Source of the DNA: Chitinophagales bacterium
Lineage (GTDB): Bacteria; Bacteroidota; Bacteroidia; Chitinophagales; UBA10324
Reading direction: 5' to 3'
Length of the DNA stretch: 51,741 nucleotides
NCBI GenBank assembly: GCA_025057275.1
Contig: JANWXQ010000056.1
Location: 1 to 51,741, forward strand
Shown here one piece after another: positions 24,866 through 34,845 of the stretch (position 1 is its first letter; each line of letters begins with the position of its first letter). The notes under the pieces were generated by a model. That model searched no databases and was not told the origin of the DNA. It worked only from the letters and a program-made list of their open reading frames with translations. The position numbers and the translations under genes are program-made.

Positions 24866-27800
24866 CTATTCATCCAGGCTGGGAATTTCGCTGAGCAGTT
24901 CTTTTTTGGACTGCATCAGTTGCTGGTATTCCTCCATGGAGCCAACGATGATGTTTTCGTAGGCCCGCATGCCGGTTCCGGCCGGAATGAGGTGCCCCAC
25001 AATGACGTTTTCTTTGAGTCCGATCAGGTCATCGGTTTTCGCTGCAATGCTGCTGCTGCTGAGCACCTTGGTGGTTTCCTGGAATGAAGCGGCAGAAATC
25101 CAGCTTTGCGTGCCCAGTGAGGCCCGGGTAATGCCCTGGAGAATAGGGCTGCCCGTTGCGGGTCGGGCATCGCGGTATTGGACCGTACGTTTGTCGGCAC
25201 GCTTCAGCAGCGAATTCTCTTCGCGGATGGCACGCAGGGTAACGATCTGGCCTACGCTCAGGTTGGCGGAGTCGCCGGCATCGGTGATGACTTTCTTGTC
25301 AAAAATTTCTTCATTTTCCATAAGAAACTCATGCCGGTCAACGGCTTCCCCTTCCAGAAAGCGGGTATCTCCCGGATCCACGATGTTCACCTTGCGCATC
25401 ATCTGGCGGACGATCACCTCAATGTGCTTGTCGTTGATTTTTACGCCCTGAAGCCGGTAAACTTCCTGGATTTCATTGACCAGGTATTCCTGGGCGGCAT
25501 TTACCCCTTTGATGGCCAGAATGTCGTTCGGGGTGATGGCTCCGTCGCTGAGCGGCTGACCTGCTTTAACGAAGTCGCCATCGGCAACCAGAAAGAGTTT
25601 GGAAAGCGGCACATGGTATTTGCGCTGTTCACCGTCTTTAGAAGTTACGATCAGTTCGCGGTTACCGCGCTTGATGCTGCCAAAGGTTACCACACCGTCT
25701 ATTTCGGTTACAATGGCCGGATTGGAGGGATTGCGAGCCTCAAAGAGCTCGGTGACGCGGGGCAGACCGCCGGTAATGTCGCCGCGCAATTTGGCCAGGG
25801 TGCGCGGAATTTTTACCAAAATCATTCCGGCCTCCACATCGTCACCTTCTTCCACGTTGATGTGCGAACCAACCGGCAGGTTGTAGGCTTTTTCGGTTTT
25901 GCCTGAGCCCACCACCTTAATGGTGGGGATCTTGCTTTTATCGCGGCTTTCGATGATCACCTTTTCCTTATGGCCGGTCTGCTCATCCATCTCTTCGCGA
26001 TAGGTCAGGCCTTCAATGATGTTTTCAAAAACGATGCGGCCCTTGATTTCGGACAGGATGACGGCATTATACGGATCCCAGGTACAAATAACCTGGCCGC
26101 GGCTGACGCGGTCGCCCTCTTTTACATGCAGATGGGCACCATAAGGCAAATGATGGGTAATCAGGGTTTGACCCGTTTGGGGATCGTCAATGCATACCTC
26201 ACCGTTTCGGCCGATGACCACAACCGCTGTACCACCGGAGGCCGAAGAAAAGGTGGAGGTGCGGGTGTCTTCAAAACGGATGACGCCATCAAACTTGGAT
26301 TTGAGTTCGGATTCGGAAGCAAAGCCGGAAGCAGCACCGCCGGTGTGGAAGGTGCGCAGGGTGAGCTGGGTACCGGGCTCACCGATGCTTTGTGCGGCGA
26401 TGATGCCTACGGCATCGCCGATTTCAGCCAGCCGGTTGATGGCCAGGTTGCGCCCGTAGCATTTGACGCAGACGCCTCGACGCGATTCGCAGGTCAGTAC
26501 GGAGCGGATTTCCACCGTTTCAATGGCAGTGGCTTCGATTTTTTCTGCCACTTCCTGACTGATTTCCTCCCCGCTGCGCACGAGCAGTTCATGGGTGATC
26601 GGGTCGTAAACGTCGTTGAGGCTGATGCGTCCGATAATGCGATCGCTGAGCGGCTCCACCACTTCATCGTTATCGCGCAGGGCTGAAATGGGAATGCCAC
26701 GCAGGGTGCCGCAATCTTCTTCCGTGATGACGACGTCCTGAGCCACATCCACGAGGCGGCGGGTGAGGTAACCGGCATCAGCGGTCTTGAGCGCCGTGTC
26801 GGCAAGACCCTTGCGGGCACCGTGGGTAGAGATGAAGTATTCCAGAACGCTGAGGCCTTCTTTGAGGTTAGCCAGAATGGGATTTTCAATGAGCTCACCG
26901 CCGCTGCTGCCGCTCTTGCGGGGCTTCTGCATCAGGCCACGCAATCCGCTCAGTTGTCGCACCTGCTCTTTGGAACCGCGGGCGCCGGAATGCAACATCA
27001 TAAACACGCTGTTGAAACCCTGCTTGTCGCTTTCCAACATTTTGTACAGGCTTTCAGCAATGCGGTTGTTGACACGGGTCCAGATGTCAATGACCTGATT
27101 GTACCGTTCGTTGTTGGTGATGAAACCCATGTTGTAGTTGCTGATGACTTCATCTACTTCGCGCTGGGCCTGACGCAGCAACTCCTGCTTGTTGGCCGGG
27201 ATGAGCAGGTCGGTCAGATTGAACGACAGCCCTCCCTTGAAGGCCATGGTGAAGCCCAGGTTCTTGATGTCGTCCAGGAATTTTACGGTGGTGGGCACAT
27301 CGGTGACTTCAATGATCTGACCAATGACGTCGCGCAGCACCTTTTTAGTAAGCAGCTGATTGATGAAGCCGGCCTGGGGCGGCACCACGCTGTTGAAGAT
27401 GACCCGGCCTACAGTGGTTTCCACCAGCCGGGTAACCAATTGTCCGTTTTCGCGGACCGGCACTTTTACCTTGATGAAGGCATGCAGGTCCACCTGCTGT
27501 TCGTTGTAGGCAATGATGACTTCCTCAGGCGAGTAAAAGACCTTGCCTTCTCCTTTGACTTTTACTCCGTCCTGACTTTTCATGCCTTTGGTGATGTAGT
27601 ACAGCCCCAGCACCATATCCTGTGAGGGCAGGGTGATGGGCGTGCCGTTCTGCGGATTCAGGATGTTGTGAGCAGAGAGCATGAGCAGCTGCGCCTCCAG
27701 GATGGCGGCATTGCTTAATGGCACATGGACCGCCATCTGGTCGCCGTCGAAGTCGGCATTGAAGGCCGTGCAGACCAGCGGATGAAGCTGAATGGCCTTG

Positions 27801-29167
27801 CCTTCAATGAGTTTGGGCTGAAAGGCCTGAATGGATAGCCGGTGCAGGGTAGGAGCCCGGTTCAACAGCACAGGATGGCCTCTGAGGATGTTTTCCAATA
27901 TGTCCCAGATTACTGGTTCCTTACGGTCCACCAGTTTCTTGGCGCTTTTAACGGTCTTGACGATACCTCGTTCAATCAGCTTTCGGATAATGAAGGGCTT
28001 GAACAATTCAGCCGCCATGTCTTTGGGCAGACCGCATTCGTACAATTTCAATTCCGGACCCACCACAATCACCGAGCGGCCGGAGTAATCCACGCGTTTG
28101 CCCAGCAGGTTCTGACGAAAACGGCCTTGTTTGCCTTTAAGAATGTCGCTAAGGGATTTGAGTGCGCGGCCTCCCTCTGCCTTAACCGCATTGGATTTTC
28201 GCGAATTGTCAAAAAGACTATCCACCGCTTCCTGCAGCATGCGCTTTTCGTTGCGCAGGATGACTTCAGGGGCTTTGATCTCCAACAGTCGTTTCAGGCG
28301 GTTGTTGCGGATGATGACGCGGCGATACAGGTCGTTGAGGTCGGAAGAAGCAAAACGGCCGCCATCCAACGGAACCAGGGGGCGCAGCTCGGGCGGAACT
28401 ACCGGCAAGTATTCAATAACCATCCATTCCGGCTTATTGACCGCACGCTGATTGGCTTCCCGGAACGATTCCACGACACTGAGCCGCTTAAGCGCTTCCT
28501 GCTTTCGCTGCTGTGAGGTTTCGGTGGCAGCCTGATTCCGCAACTGATAGCTGAGCTGATTCAGATCGATGCGGGCCAACAGATCGCGGATGGCTTCGCC
28601 GCCCATCTTGGCAATGAACTTGCGGGGGTCCTTATCGTCCAGGTGCTGGTTGTCGCGCGGCAACTGCTCCAGAATTTCCAGGTATTCTTCTTCCGTGAGC
28701 AGATCCAGATACTGTTTGTCTTCGCGGATGCCGGGCTGGATGACCACATACCGTTCGTAGTAAATGATCATCTCCAGCTTCTTGGACGAAAGACCGAGCA
28801 GATATCCGATTTTATTGGGCAGGCTCTTGAAATACCAGATGTGTACGATCGGCACCACCAGGCGAATGTGACCCATGCGTTCGCGCCGCACCTTTTTTTC
28901 CGTGACCTCTACGCCGCAACGGTCGCAAACAATGCCTTTGTAGCGGATACGTTTGTACTTACCGCAGTAACATTCGTAATCTTTTACCGGACCAAAAATG
29001 CGCTCGCAAAACAAACCATCGCGTTCGGGCTTGTACGTGCGGTAGTTAATGGTTTCGGGTTTCAGCACTTCCCCATAGCTGCGTTCCAGTATGGAATCGG
29101 GCGAGGCCAACTGGATGCGAACCTGGGTGAAGTTGGGCTTGATCTTCAGATCTTTCTTAAATGGCAT
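24866..29167 (-). CDS. rpoC: DNA-directed RNA polymerase subunit beta'
   Basis: A 1433-aa subunit, start at ATG 29167 ([20 protein letters not shown]); an apparent 31-residue extension is not conserved sequence and runs back into the leader. The first zinc site is Cys66, Cys68, Cys81 and Cys84 ([19 protein letters not shown]), and the active-site magnesium motif NADFDGDQM is near residue 465. The bridge-helix region follows ([19 protein letters not shown]), and the second zinc site is around [11 protein letters not shown]. rpoB is not adjacent: the upstream neighbour is a divergent secreted-protein gene, and the gene has its own promoter at 29314. folD, queE and the PorE-like gene follow. Confidence 0.98.
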   Translation of the reverse strand: MPFKKDLKIKPNFTQVRIQLASPDSILERSYGEVLKPETINYRTYKPERDGLFCERIFGPVKDYECYCGKYKRIRYKGIVCDRCGVEVTEKKVRRERMGHIRLVVPIVHIWYFKSLPNKIGYLLGLSSKKLEMIIYYERYVVIQPGIREDKQYLDLLTEEEYLEILEQLPRDNQHLDDKDPRKFIAKMGGEAIRDLLARIDLNQLSYQLRNQAATETSQQRKQEALKRLSVVESFREANQRAVNKPEWMVIEYLPVVPPELRPLVPLDGGRFASSDLNDLYRRVIIRNNRLKRLLEIKAPEVILRNEKRMLQEAVDSLFDNSRKSNAVKAEGGRALKSLSDILKGKQGRFRQNLLGKRVDYSGRSVIVVGPELKLYECGLPKDMAAELFKPFIIRKLIERGIVKTVKSAKKLVDRKEPVIWDILENILRGHPVLLNRAPTLHRLSIQAFQPKLIEGKAIQLHPLVCTAFNADFDGDQMAVHVPLSNAAILEAQLLMLSAHNILNPQNGTPITLPSQDMVLGLYYITKGMKSQDGVKVKGEGKVFYSPEEVIIAYNEQQVDLHAFIKVKVPVRENGQLVTRLVETTVGRVIFNSVVPPQAGFINQLLTKKVLRDVIGQIIEVTDVPTTVKFLDDIKNLGFTMAFKGGLSFNLTDLLIPANKQELLRQAQREVDEVISNYNMGFITNNERYNQVIDIWTRVNNRIAESLYKMLESDKQGFNSVFMMLHSGARGSKEQVRQLSGLRGLMQKPRKSGSSGGELIENPILANLKEGLSVLEYFISTHGARKGLADTALKTADAGYLTRRLVDVAQDVVITEEDCGTLRGIPISALRDNDEVVEPLSDRIIGRISLNDVYDPITHELLVRSGEEISQEVAEKIEATAIETVEIRSVLTCESRRGVCVKCYGRNLAINRLAEIGDAVGIIAAQSIGEPGTQLTLRTFHTGGAASGFASESELKSKFDGVIRFEDTRTSTFSSASGGTAVVVIGRNGEVCIDDPQTGQTLITHHLPYGAHLHVKEGDRVSRGQVICTWDPYNAVILSEIKGRIVFENIIEGLTYREEMDEQTGHKEKVIIESRDKSKIPTIKVVGSGKTEKAYNLPVGSHINVEEGDDVEAGMILVKIPRTLAKLRGDITGGLPRVTELFEARNPSNPAIVTEIDGVVTFGSIKRGNRELIVTSKDGEQRKYHVPLSKLFLVADGDFVKAGQPLSDGAITPNDILAIKGVNAAQEYLVNEIQEVYRLQGVKINDKHIEVIVRQMMRKVNIVDPGDTRFLEGEAVDRHEFLMENEEIFDKKVITDAGDSANLSVGQIVTLRAIREENSLLKRADKRTVQYRDARPATGSPILQGITRASLGTQSWISAASFQETTKVLSSSSIAAKTDDLIGLKENVIVGHLIPAGTGMRAYENIIVGSMEEYQQLMQSKKELLSEIPSLDE

Positions 29168-29313
29168 ATGGCGTTGGATGGATTTGCATGGCCGTTGCGT
29201 AGGCGTACTGCCGACGGAACCGGAGGTGTTTGTAAAGCACACCCATCCCGTACAGAGCAATATTGATGCTGATAAGTAACGTCTTGCAGGAAGCCCACCG
29301 CTTAGGCGAACGG

Positions 29314-29321
29314 CAAAGGTA
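29314..29321 (-). promoter_or_regulatory. -7 element (TACCTTTG) for rpoC
   Basis: An exact TAnnTTTG on the minus strand, 146 nt upstream of rpoC ATG 29167, so the leader is unusually long for this window (about 140 nt). Most of the 295-bp divergent gap at 29168-29462 is this leader; I see no further gene there. Confidence 0.65.
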
Positions 29322-29450
29322 GGATTTTTTTCTCATTTGGAAAGGTAAAACAGAAAATTTCCAGTAGGCAAGAAATCGGCGGCTTTTAGCACTCGGCGCG
29401 GTTGGAGAAGCAGTATGCAGTCTGATTGCTGGTGCCCGTGGCCCGGTAGC

Positions 29451-29458
29451 TATATTTG
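29451..29458 (+). promoter_or_regulatory. -7 element (TATATTTG) abutting the CHU_C protein ATG
   Basis: An exact TAnnTTTG ending 4 nt before ATG 29463, with TTG at 29426-29428 in a roughly -33 position. The mRNA would be leaderless. Confidence 0.7.
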
Positions 29459-29462
29459 CCTT

Positions 29463-31022
29463 ATGAGGCGACTGATTGGCGGAATTCTTGCCTGGATTAT
29501 CCCAATTGGGTTGATGGCTCAATGTCCCGCAGGTCTTGCTCCACTGGGGCCTAACTTAGTAGTGAACGGAGATTTTGAAAGCGGCAACACCTCATTTACC
29601 TCCGCTTATGGCTATTGTTCGACCAGCCAGTGTTTGCTTGGTGCCGGGCTGTACACGGTAGGAAGCGATCCGGCATTTTACAATGTGGCATGGGTAGGGG
29701 CCGATCACACTACCGGAAGCGGCAAATTTCTTATGGCCAATGGCAGTTCCACTGCGGGAACCGCCGTTTGGTGTCAGACAGTGCCGGTGGATCCCAACAG
29801 CTATTACCAGATCAGCTATTTTTTGACTTCCCTCTACAATCAATCACCTGCCACCATACAACTGAATGTGAACGGCGTGAATTATTTCGCTCCGTTCGCT
29901 GCCCCGAACACCACCAACACCTGGAAGCAGTTTTCGCAGGTGATGCAAACCGGCGTGCAGACTGCTTTTACCATTTGCCTCATCAACACCAACCTGCAGG
30001 CTAATGGCAATGATTTTGGTATTGACGACATTTCCGTGCGCAAGTGCGAATGCGATCTGACCATCAGCGCCGGTCCTGACCAAAGCATTTGTTTTGGTGA
30101 TACCGTGATGTTGGATGGCAGCGGCTCGGTGGCCTATTTCTGGAGTCCGAACAATTCCATTGATTGCACTACTTGCGAAAATCCCCACGTCTGGCCCAGC
30201 ACGACAACGACCTACTATGCAACCGTCAGTGGTCCCGGTGGCTGTGAAGCCATTGATTCCGTTGTAGTTACCGTTTATCCACCGATTGATCTGAAAGCCA
30301 GGCCCGATACCACCATATGCCCGGGTACGGTGCAGCTTTCTGCGCAGGGAGCCGTAAGTTACCACTGGGAGCCGGCCGCATTGCTCAACGATCCTGATAT
30401 AGCCAATCCGAAAGCCACGGTAACCGAAACCACCGTATTCTATGTCTATGGCACCGATACCTACGGCTGCATTCATTTGGACAGTTTGGTCATCACGGTG
30501 GATGGCGAACTTACAGGCATAACGGCTGGTCCGGACACGGTGGTTTGCCCCGGTCGTGACGTCACCTTGTCGGCCAGCGGCGCCGCTTCCTACGAATGGG
30601 TGCCGGCGCAGGGTTTGTCCTGTGCCGATTGTCCCACGCCTCAGGTCATCAATCCCCTCAGCGACGTTACTTATGTGGCCTATGGCTACAACAACATCGG
30701 CTGTCTGGTGGGCATTGACACCGTAACCCTTACCGTCAATCAATTATGTTCCTATGTGCTATTGCCGACGGCTTTTTCTCCCAACAACGATAACCGCAAT
30801 GACTGGTTCCGGCCACAATTCAAAGGTGTAGTGGAATACGACCTGCGGGTATATAACCGCTGGGGGCAGATGGTGTTTCGCAGCCCCAGGCCGGAATCGG
30901 GTTGGGACGGAACCTTTAATGGAAAAGAACAACCTATCGGCGCCTACACCTGGTTGCTCCGGGCCGAGCTGGATGACGGTACCCGGCTAAGCGAGCGGGG
31001 AACAGTCACCCTGGTGCGGTAA
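29463..31022 (+). CDS. Secreted T9SS type B (CHU_C) protein with immunoglobulin-like repeats
   Basis: A 519-aa protein from ATG 29463 (MRRLIGGILAWIIPIGLMAQ, a signal peptide). After a Cys-containing carbohydrate-binding-like N-terminal domain (about 20-195, with the NGDFESG motif) come three PKD/Ig-like modules of about 85 residues starting ISAGPDQSICFGDTV, KARPDTTICPGTV and ITAGPDTVVCPGRDV. The C-terminus (LLPTAFSPNNDNRNDWF, then YDLRVYNRWGQMVF and WDGTFNGKEQPIGAYTW) is the gliding-motility-associated CHU_C domain, a type B T9SS signal that leads to export and surface attachment. The transcript appears leaderless. It converges with the hydroxylase gene with 5 nt between stops. Confidence 0.9.
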   Translation: MRRLIGGILAWIIPIGLMAQCPAGLAPLGPNLVVNGDFESGNTSFTSAYGYCSTSQCLLGAGLYTVGSDPAFYNVAWVGADHTTGSGKFLMANGSSTAGTAVWCQTVPVDPNSYYQISYFLTSLYNQSPATIQLNVNGVNYFAPFAAPNTTNTWKQFSQVMQTGVQTAFTICLINTNLQANGNDFGIDDISVRKCECDLTISAGPDQSICFGDTVMLDGSGSVAYFWSPNNSIDCTTCENPHVWPSTTTTYYATVSGPGGCEAIDSVVVTVYPPIDLKARPDTTICPGTVQLSAQGAVSYHWEPAALLNDPDIANPKATVTETTVFYVYGTDTYGCIHLDSLVITVDGELTGITAGPDTVVCPGRDVTLSASGAASYEWVPAQGLSCADCPTPQVINPLSDVTYVAYGYNNIGCLVGIDTVTLTVNQLCSYVLLPTAFSPNNDNRNDWFRPQFKGVVEYDLRVYNRWGQMVFRSPRPESGWDGTFNGKEQPIGAYTWLLRAELDDGTRLSERGTVTLVR

Positions 31023-31027
31023 CGGCT

Positions 31028-31672
31028 TCAGGAGCGCTCTTCCGGATTGGCAAATTTTCCCTTGGTGCGCGGCACAGTTCCGAATACATGATCCCATAAG
31101 GGGCTGGATACGCCGAAACCTTTATCCGGCTCCTTGTAGTGATGCAGGTGGTGATACCGCCACAGCGGTTTGAAAAGGGGAAGCGGCGGTGCCATGGCAT
31201 GAATGGCATAATGCATGGTTCCGTAAATCAGATAGCCGCTGACAAATCCCGGCCAGAACAAAAAGGCATTGGGCCCCATGACCCAATAAAAAAGGGAAAA
31301 GAGCACTGAAGCTATGAGCAGGCTGGGCACAGGGGGCATGAACAGCCGGTCTTTATCCCGGGGAAATTCGTGATGAACGCCATGCGCGGTGTAAAGAATG
31401 CGCTGTACGCGAGGGTTTTCGCTGTGGTGATGGAATACAAAGCGGTGCATCAGGTATTCAAAAAGCGTCCAAAACGCCATGCCAAACAGGAAAAAAGCCG
31501 CAAGGCGTACGGGATGGGCATGCAGGTAAAAGGCCGCATAGGCCAGCATGGCCAGAATCAGCGGAATGTAAATACTGTATATCACCTGCGGGCTGGTCTT
31601 GGTAAGTCGTTCCAGGCTGCGGGAACGAAACAGCTTGGCCTGGCCCTTATTCTTAATGCGAATCGTCTCCAT
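31028..31672 (-). CDS. Fatty acid 2-hydroxylase-like membrane protein (sterol desaturase superfamily)
   Basis: A 214-aa membrane protein with four hydrophobic segments (about 36-52, 60-76, 122-140, 143-160) and the His-rich di-iron boxes HRFVFHHH, HGVHHEFPRDKDRLFMPP, HYAIHAM and HHLHHYKEPDKGFGVSSP. The second box resembles FA2H/Scs7 enzymes, which hydroxylate the alpha carbon of fatty acids, rather than sterol desaturases. Bacteroidota make 2-hydroxy fatty acids in sphingo- and sulfonolipids, so lipid hydroxylation is the likely role; the substrate is not proven. ATG 31672 is chosen because an upstream TTG lies inside the promoter box at 31691. Confidence 0.85.
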   Translation of the reverse strand: METIRIKNKGQAKLFRSRSLERLTKTSPQVIYSIYIPLILAMLAYAAFYLHAHPVRLAAFFLFGMAFWTLFEYLMHRFVFHHHSENPRVQRILYTAHGVHHEFPRDKDRLFMPPVPSLLIASVLFSLFYWVMGPNAFLFWPGFVSGYLIYGTMHYAIHAMAPPLPLFKPLWRYHHLHHYKEPDKGFGVSSPLWDHVFGTVPRTKGKFANPEERS

Positions 31673-31690
31673 AAAAACCGTTTCAGCCTG

Positions 31691-31698
31691 CAAAGGTA
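31691..31698 (-). promoter_or_regulatory. -7 element (TACCTTTG) for the hydroxylase
   Basis: An exact TAnnTTTG on the minus strand; the ATG lies 18 nt downstream. Confidence 0.65.
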
Positions 31699-31732
31699 AA
31701 TAGCACCCAACGATCGTTGCTGCTGACCGGGC

Positions 31733-32317
31733 TCAACCATGCGCTTCACACAGCTGCTGGTGCAGCGCATACACCTGGGGTATCAAGGCGGCAGCCTCGT
31801 GGTTGTCAATACGGAAGGTAGCCCGTTGAAGTATCTGCTCCTGCGGTAGCTGGTGGCGCTGCCGGCGGTGAAATTGTTCGGCAGAAAAACCGCTGCGAAG
31901 TTGAACGCGCTGCAGACGCAGGGGTTCCGGAGCGGTAACGGCAATGACGAAGTCCATCAGCGCATCCATGCCCGATTCGTATATCAGGGCCGCCTCGGCA
32001 AGCGTATAAGGCCCCTGCTGCTGTTGGCGCCAAATCAGATAGTCCGCTTTCACCAGGGGATGAATGATTCCATTCAACCACTGCAGATGCTGCGGATCGG
32101 AGAATACGACCTCTGCCAATGCAGCCGTCTGAAGTTCCTGCCCGATGACCTTTAGTCCGAACCGTTGCCGCAAGGCTTCCAGCACAGCCGGTTGAACCAG
32201 CATGTTTTTTGCCTGACGGTCCGCATCGTAAACGGCAATGCCCAGCAGGGCAAAAAGTCGGGCTACCGTGCTCTTGCCGGCACCCAGATTACCGGTGAGG
32301 CCTCCGTGCCTCGGCAC
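31733..32317 (-). CDS. coaE: Dephospho-CoA kinase
   Basis: A 194-aa P-loop kinase for the last step of CoA synthesis. Walker A is GLTGNLGAGKSTVAR at residues 6-20; DADRQAKNML, SDPQHLQWLNGIIHPLV and the RxQL-type lid region (RLQRVQLRSG) follow. The start is GTG at 32317, two bases after the yajC stop, and gives MPRHGGLTG. Last gene of the rpsP-rimM-trmD-DUF1573-yajC-coaE run. Confidence 0.93.
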   Translation of the reverse strand: MPRHGGLTGNLGAGKSTVARLFALLGIAVYDADRQAKNMLVQPAVLEALRQRFGLKVIGQELQTAALAEVVFSDPQHLQWLNGIIHPLVKADYLIWRQQQQGPYTLAEAALIYESGMDALMDFVIAVTAPEPLRLQRVQLRSGFSAEQFHRRQRHQLPQEQILQRATFRIDNHEAAALIPQVYALHQQLCEAHG

Positions 32318-32319
32318 GT

Positions 32320-32652
32320 TCAGGATTTCTGGTTCAGGGCCCGGGTGTACTCCAGGGAAATGCCGCTGCGCTCCATGACCACGCGGGTGTTCGTATCAAT
32401 TTCCAGTTCTACGGTGCTGGCCCCTTCATGAATTTTGGTGATGCGGCCGTGTATGCCGGAAACGGTGACCACCTTGTCCCCCTTTTGCAGGCTTTCCAGA
32501 AACTTCCGCTGTTCACGGGCTTTCTTGGCCTGCGGACGAATCATAAAAAAATACATAATAGCAAAGATGCCTACCAGAAAAATCAGGTTCACCCAGCCGG
32601 CTCCGCTTTGTCCCGAAGCCGGTGGTGCCATCAACAGGAAGCTTGCATTCAT
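32320..32652 (-). CDS. yajC: Preprotein translocase accessory subunit YajC
   Basis: A 110-aa protein with one membrane helix (about residues 19-38, WVNLIFLVGIFAIMYFFMIR) and a soluble domain reading MIRPQAKKAREQRKFLESLQ, KGDKVVTVSGIHGRI. It associates with SecDF and aids Sec translocation. Spacing is 3 nt from the upstream DUF1573 gene and 2 nt to coaE. Confidence 0.95.
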   Translation of the reverse strand: MNASFLLMAPPASGQSGAGWVNLIFLVGIFAIMYFFMIRPQAKKAREQRKFLESLQKGDKVVTVSGIHGRITKIHEGASTVELEIDTNTRVVMERSGISLEYTRALNQKS

Positions 32653-32655
32653 CGT

Positions 32656-33138
32656 TTACGGTGATTGGGTTTTTGGTTTTTTGATGACGACGCCGGTTAC
32701 CTTCAGCGTTGTTTTGTTCGGATAGGTGTTGGCAATAACCACTACGTTTTTGCTGAATTCCCCCGTCTGGTTTTTGCTGTTATACACCACACGAATGTAG
32801 GCACTGTCGCCCACCTTAACCGCTCCTTTGGGCCAAACGGGCGTGGTGCAGCCGCAGCCGCTCTGCACTTCGGAAATAATCAGCGGGGCTCTGCCGGTAT
32901 TGGTGAACCAGAAATCGTGCGTGACTTCTTCTCCTTCCGTAAGGGCCCCGAAATCAAAGCTGCGGTTCTTAAAGCTCATTTCCGGAAGCAGTTCCTCATC
33001 GCCCAGCCCCGGGTTGCGCACCAGGCTGCCATCCATGGGCACTTTTTCTGGTGCAGGGTTCTGACAGGCCAGCGCGGCGAATAGCAACAACACAAACAAG
33101 ACCTTCACGGCATGCGAAAGTAAAGCACGGATGGCCAT
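32656..33138 (-). CDS. DUF1573 lipoprotein
   Basis: A 160-aa lipoprotein: signal segment ending LFAALAC (Cys about 25), then a DUF1573 immunoglobulin-like domain with DFGALTEGEEVTHDFWFTNT, ISEVQSGCGCTTPVWPKG and VVYNSKNQTGEFSKNV. DUF1573 proteins are abundant in Bacteroidota and of unknown function; the SGCGCT motif is conserved in the family. Its ATG shares one base with the trmD stop (TGATG), so translation is coupled. Confidence 0.92.
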   Translation of the reverse strand: MAIRALLSHAVKVLFVLLLFAALACQNPAPEKVPMDGSLVRNPGLGDEELLPEMSFKNRSFDFGALTEGEEVTHDFWFTNTGRAPLIISEVQSGCGCTTPVWPKGAVKVGDSAYIRVVYNSKNQTGEFSKNVVVIANTYPNKTTLKVTGVVIKKPKTQSP

Positions 33139-33818
33139 CAGTCAGGGGGCAGCAAATCGGGTCGGCGCTGGCGGGTGCGTTGCTGGCTTTGCTCCAGCCG
33201 CCATTCGTCAATGGCTTTCTGATTGCCTGACAGCAAAACCTCGGGCACCCGTAGCCCACGGAAAACCTCCGGTCGGGTGTAAACGGGAGGCGCGAGCAGG
33301 TTATCCTGAAATGAATCAAAAAGTGCCGATGCTTCGTCGTTAAGCACACCGGGCAGCAGGCGGGCCACGCAGTCCACCAGTACGGCAGCAGCCAGCTCCC
33401 CACCACTGAGCACATAATCGCCAATGGAAATCTCGCGGGTTACGTATAGCTTGCGAATGCGTTCGTCAATGCCTTTGTAATGGCCGCAAATGAGGATCAG
33501 ATTTTGATGAAGCGACAATCGGTTACAGAGCGATTGGCACAGTCGCTCCCCGTCGGGAGTGAGGTAAACAATTTCATCGTATTTGCGTTGGCTCAGGAGG
33601 TGATCCAGGCAATTGGCCAAAGGTTCTGCCATAAGCACCATGCCCGGACCGCCGCCATAGGGATAATCGTCTACGGTGCGGTGCCGGTCGGTGGCAAAAT
33701 CCCTCAATTGCACCCGGTGAATTTCTAGCAATCCGCGTTCCTGGGCCCGGCGAAGGATAGAGTGGCTGAAGGGTCCTTCCAGCAGTTCGGGAAACAACGT
33801 AACGATGTCAATGCGCAT
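33138..33818 (-). CDS. trmD: tRNA (guanine-37-N1)-methyltransferase
   Basis: A 226-aa SPOUT enzyme: [20 protein letters not shown] at the N-terminus, the [13 protein letters not shown] stretch, the knot motif [13 protein letters not shown] and [16 protein letters not shown]. It methylates G37 next to the anticodon and prevents +1 frameshifting. It follows rimM by 20 nt. rplS, which normally follows trmD, is missing; DUF1573 follows directly. Confidence 0.96.
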   Translation of the reverse strand: MRIDIVTLFPELLEGPFSHSILRRAQERGLLEIHRVQLRDFATDRHRTVDDYPYGGGPGMVLMAEPLANCLDHLLSQRKYDEIVYLTPDGERLCQSLCNRLSLHQNLILICGHYKGIDERIRKLYVTREISIGDYVLSGGELAAAVLVDCVARLLPGVLNDEASALFDSFQDNLLAPPVYTRPEVFRGLRVPEVLLSGNQKAIDEWRLEQSQQRTRQRRPDLLPPD

Positions 33819-33838
33819 CTGGCTGGCGGCTGAAAATT

Positions 33839-34366
33839 TCAGGATGACCGGGGTGCATAGAGGTCCAGCAACCCATCGGGCAGTCGGACAAAAAGCACCC
33901 TGCGCTCGTGGTCGGCTCCGAGCAGAAAGTGTTCATGCAGGGGAAACAACACCTCTTTTTCCCTGAAGCGGAACAATCCCAGGGCATGCTGCGGCAACAG
34001 CAACACGTCTTCGAGCGGGCCCAAAGGACCCACCTGTTCATCGTGCAGGTTGTAACCCAGCCAGGCAGCGGGCCCCGTCACCTCGGGTGCCGCTTTCAGA
34101 CAACTTGCCTCCACCATCAGGGATTGACCGACGAATTGCTGCGCCTGTGTTCTTTCCCTGATGCCCTGCAAAAGCAGGAGTCCATGACCGGAGGGGGTCA
34201 CGTCAAACTCTTCGGTTTCGAACGGCAGGAGGGTCTGGCGATGGGTAAGAAAAAACACCGGGGTATCGGGCAGACGATGCCGGTAGGGAGGTAAAAGATA
34301 AAACCGCAAATGACCTTTCAGGCCAAAGGCCCGGTTCACCCTACCCACGCAAATCAGCCGCTGCAT
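33839..34366 (-). CDS. rimM: Ribosome maturation factor RimM
   Basis: A 175-aa protein of the RimM family, with the N-terminal barrel ([20 protein letters not shown]) and the PRC-barrel half near the C-terminus ([31 protein letters not shown]). It aids maturation of the 3' domain of the 30S subunit. It lies 18 nt after rpsP and 20 nt before trmD. Confidence 0.9.
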   Translation of the reverse strand: MQRLICVGRVNRAFGLKGHLRFYLLPPYRHRLPDTPVFFLTHRQTLLPFETEEFDVTPSGHGLLLLQGIRERTQAQQFVGQSLMVEASCLKAAPEVTGPAAWLGYNLHDEQVGPLGPLEDVLLLPQHALGLFRFREKEVLFPLHEHFLLGADHERRVLFVRLPDGLLDLYAPRSS

Positions 34367-34384
34367 GGCCGGAAAGCGCCGGGG

Positions 34385-34795
34385 TTAAGAGGCCGGCGCT
34401 GCCTGCTTTTTATCCTTTTTCCTACGCTTCCGGCTTCGGGCATTGCTTTTGCCGGAGGCGTTACGCCGGGCTTCCAGCCATTTATTCCATTTTTCGTCCG
34501 CCAGTTCCTGAGTAAGCACTCCCAGAGCAATGCCCCGCTGCAGGTGTTTGTAGTACAAGACGCCGGCTGTGCTAAGCAGGCGGCGCACCGTCGGGGTTGG
34601 TTTTGCCCCGTCGTGCAGCCACTGCAGCGCCCGGTCACGGTTGACTTCCAGGACGGCCGGATCCAGGGTGGGATCGTAATAGCCCAGCTTCTCGATGAAG
34701 CGGCCATCGCGGGCGGCCTGAGCAGAGGCGGCTACGATGTGATAGACGGGGTGGCCCTTGCGGCCATGCCGCTGAAGCCGTAAACGAACTGCCAT
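34385..34795 (-). CDS. rpsP: 30S ribosomal protein S16
   Basis: A 136-aa protein. The core is S16 (AVRLRLQRHGRKGHPVYHIV, IEKLGYYDPTLDP, QWLHDGAKPTPTVRRLL). The last ~45 residues form a basic Lys/Arg-rich extension (SGKSNARSRKRRKKDKKQ), which in Bacteroidota S16 is commonly longer than in E. coli. It has its own promoter at 34834. Confidence 0.96.
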   Translation of the reverse strand: MAVRLRLQRHGRKGHPVYHIVAASAQAARDGRFIEKLGYYDPTLDPAVLEVNRDRALQWLHDGAKPTPTVRRLLSTAGVLYYKHLQRGIALGVLTQELADEKWNKWLEARRNASGKSNARSRKRRKKDKKQAAPAS

Positions 34796-34833
34796 TTTAC
34801 TTTAGAAAAAGTTTTATGGGTTTAAAAGAGGCG

Positions 34834-34841
34834 CAAAGATA
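34834..34841 (-). promoter_or_regulatory. -7 element (TATCTTTG) for the rpsP-rimM-trmD operon
   Basis: An exact TAnnTTTG on the minus strand, only 4 bp beyond the prfB stop, 38 nt before the rpsP ATG. Confidence 0.65.
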
Positions 34842-34845
34842 GGTA

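Noticed and set aside
29168-29260. Possible 31-residue N-terminal extension of rpoC
   Set aside because: The extension has no conserved residues; RpoC proteins of this group start MPFKKD or similar, here at 29167.
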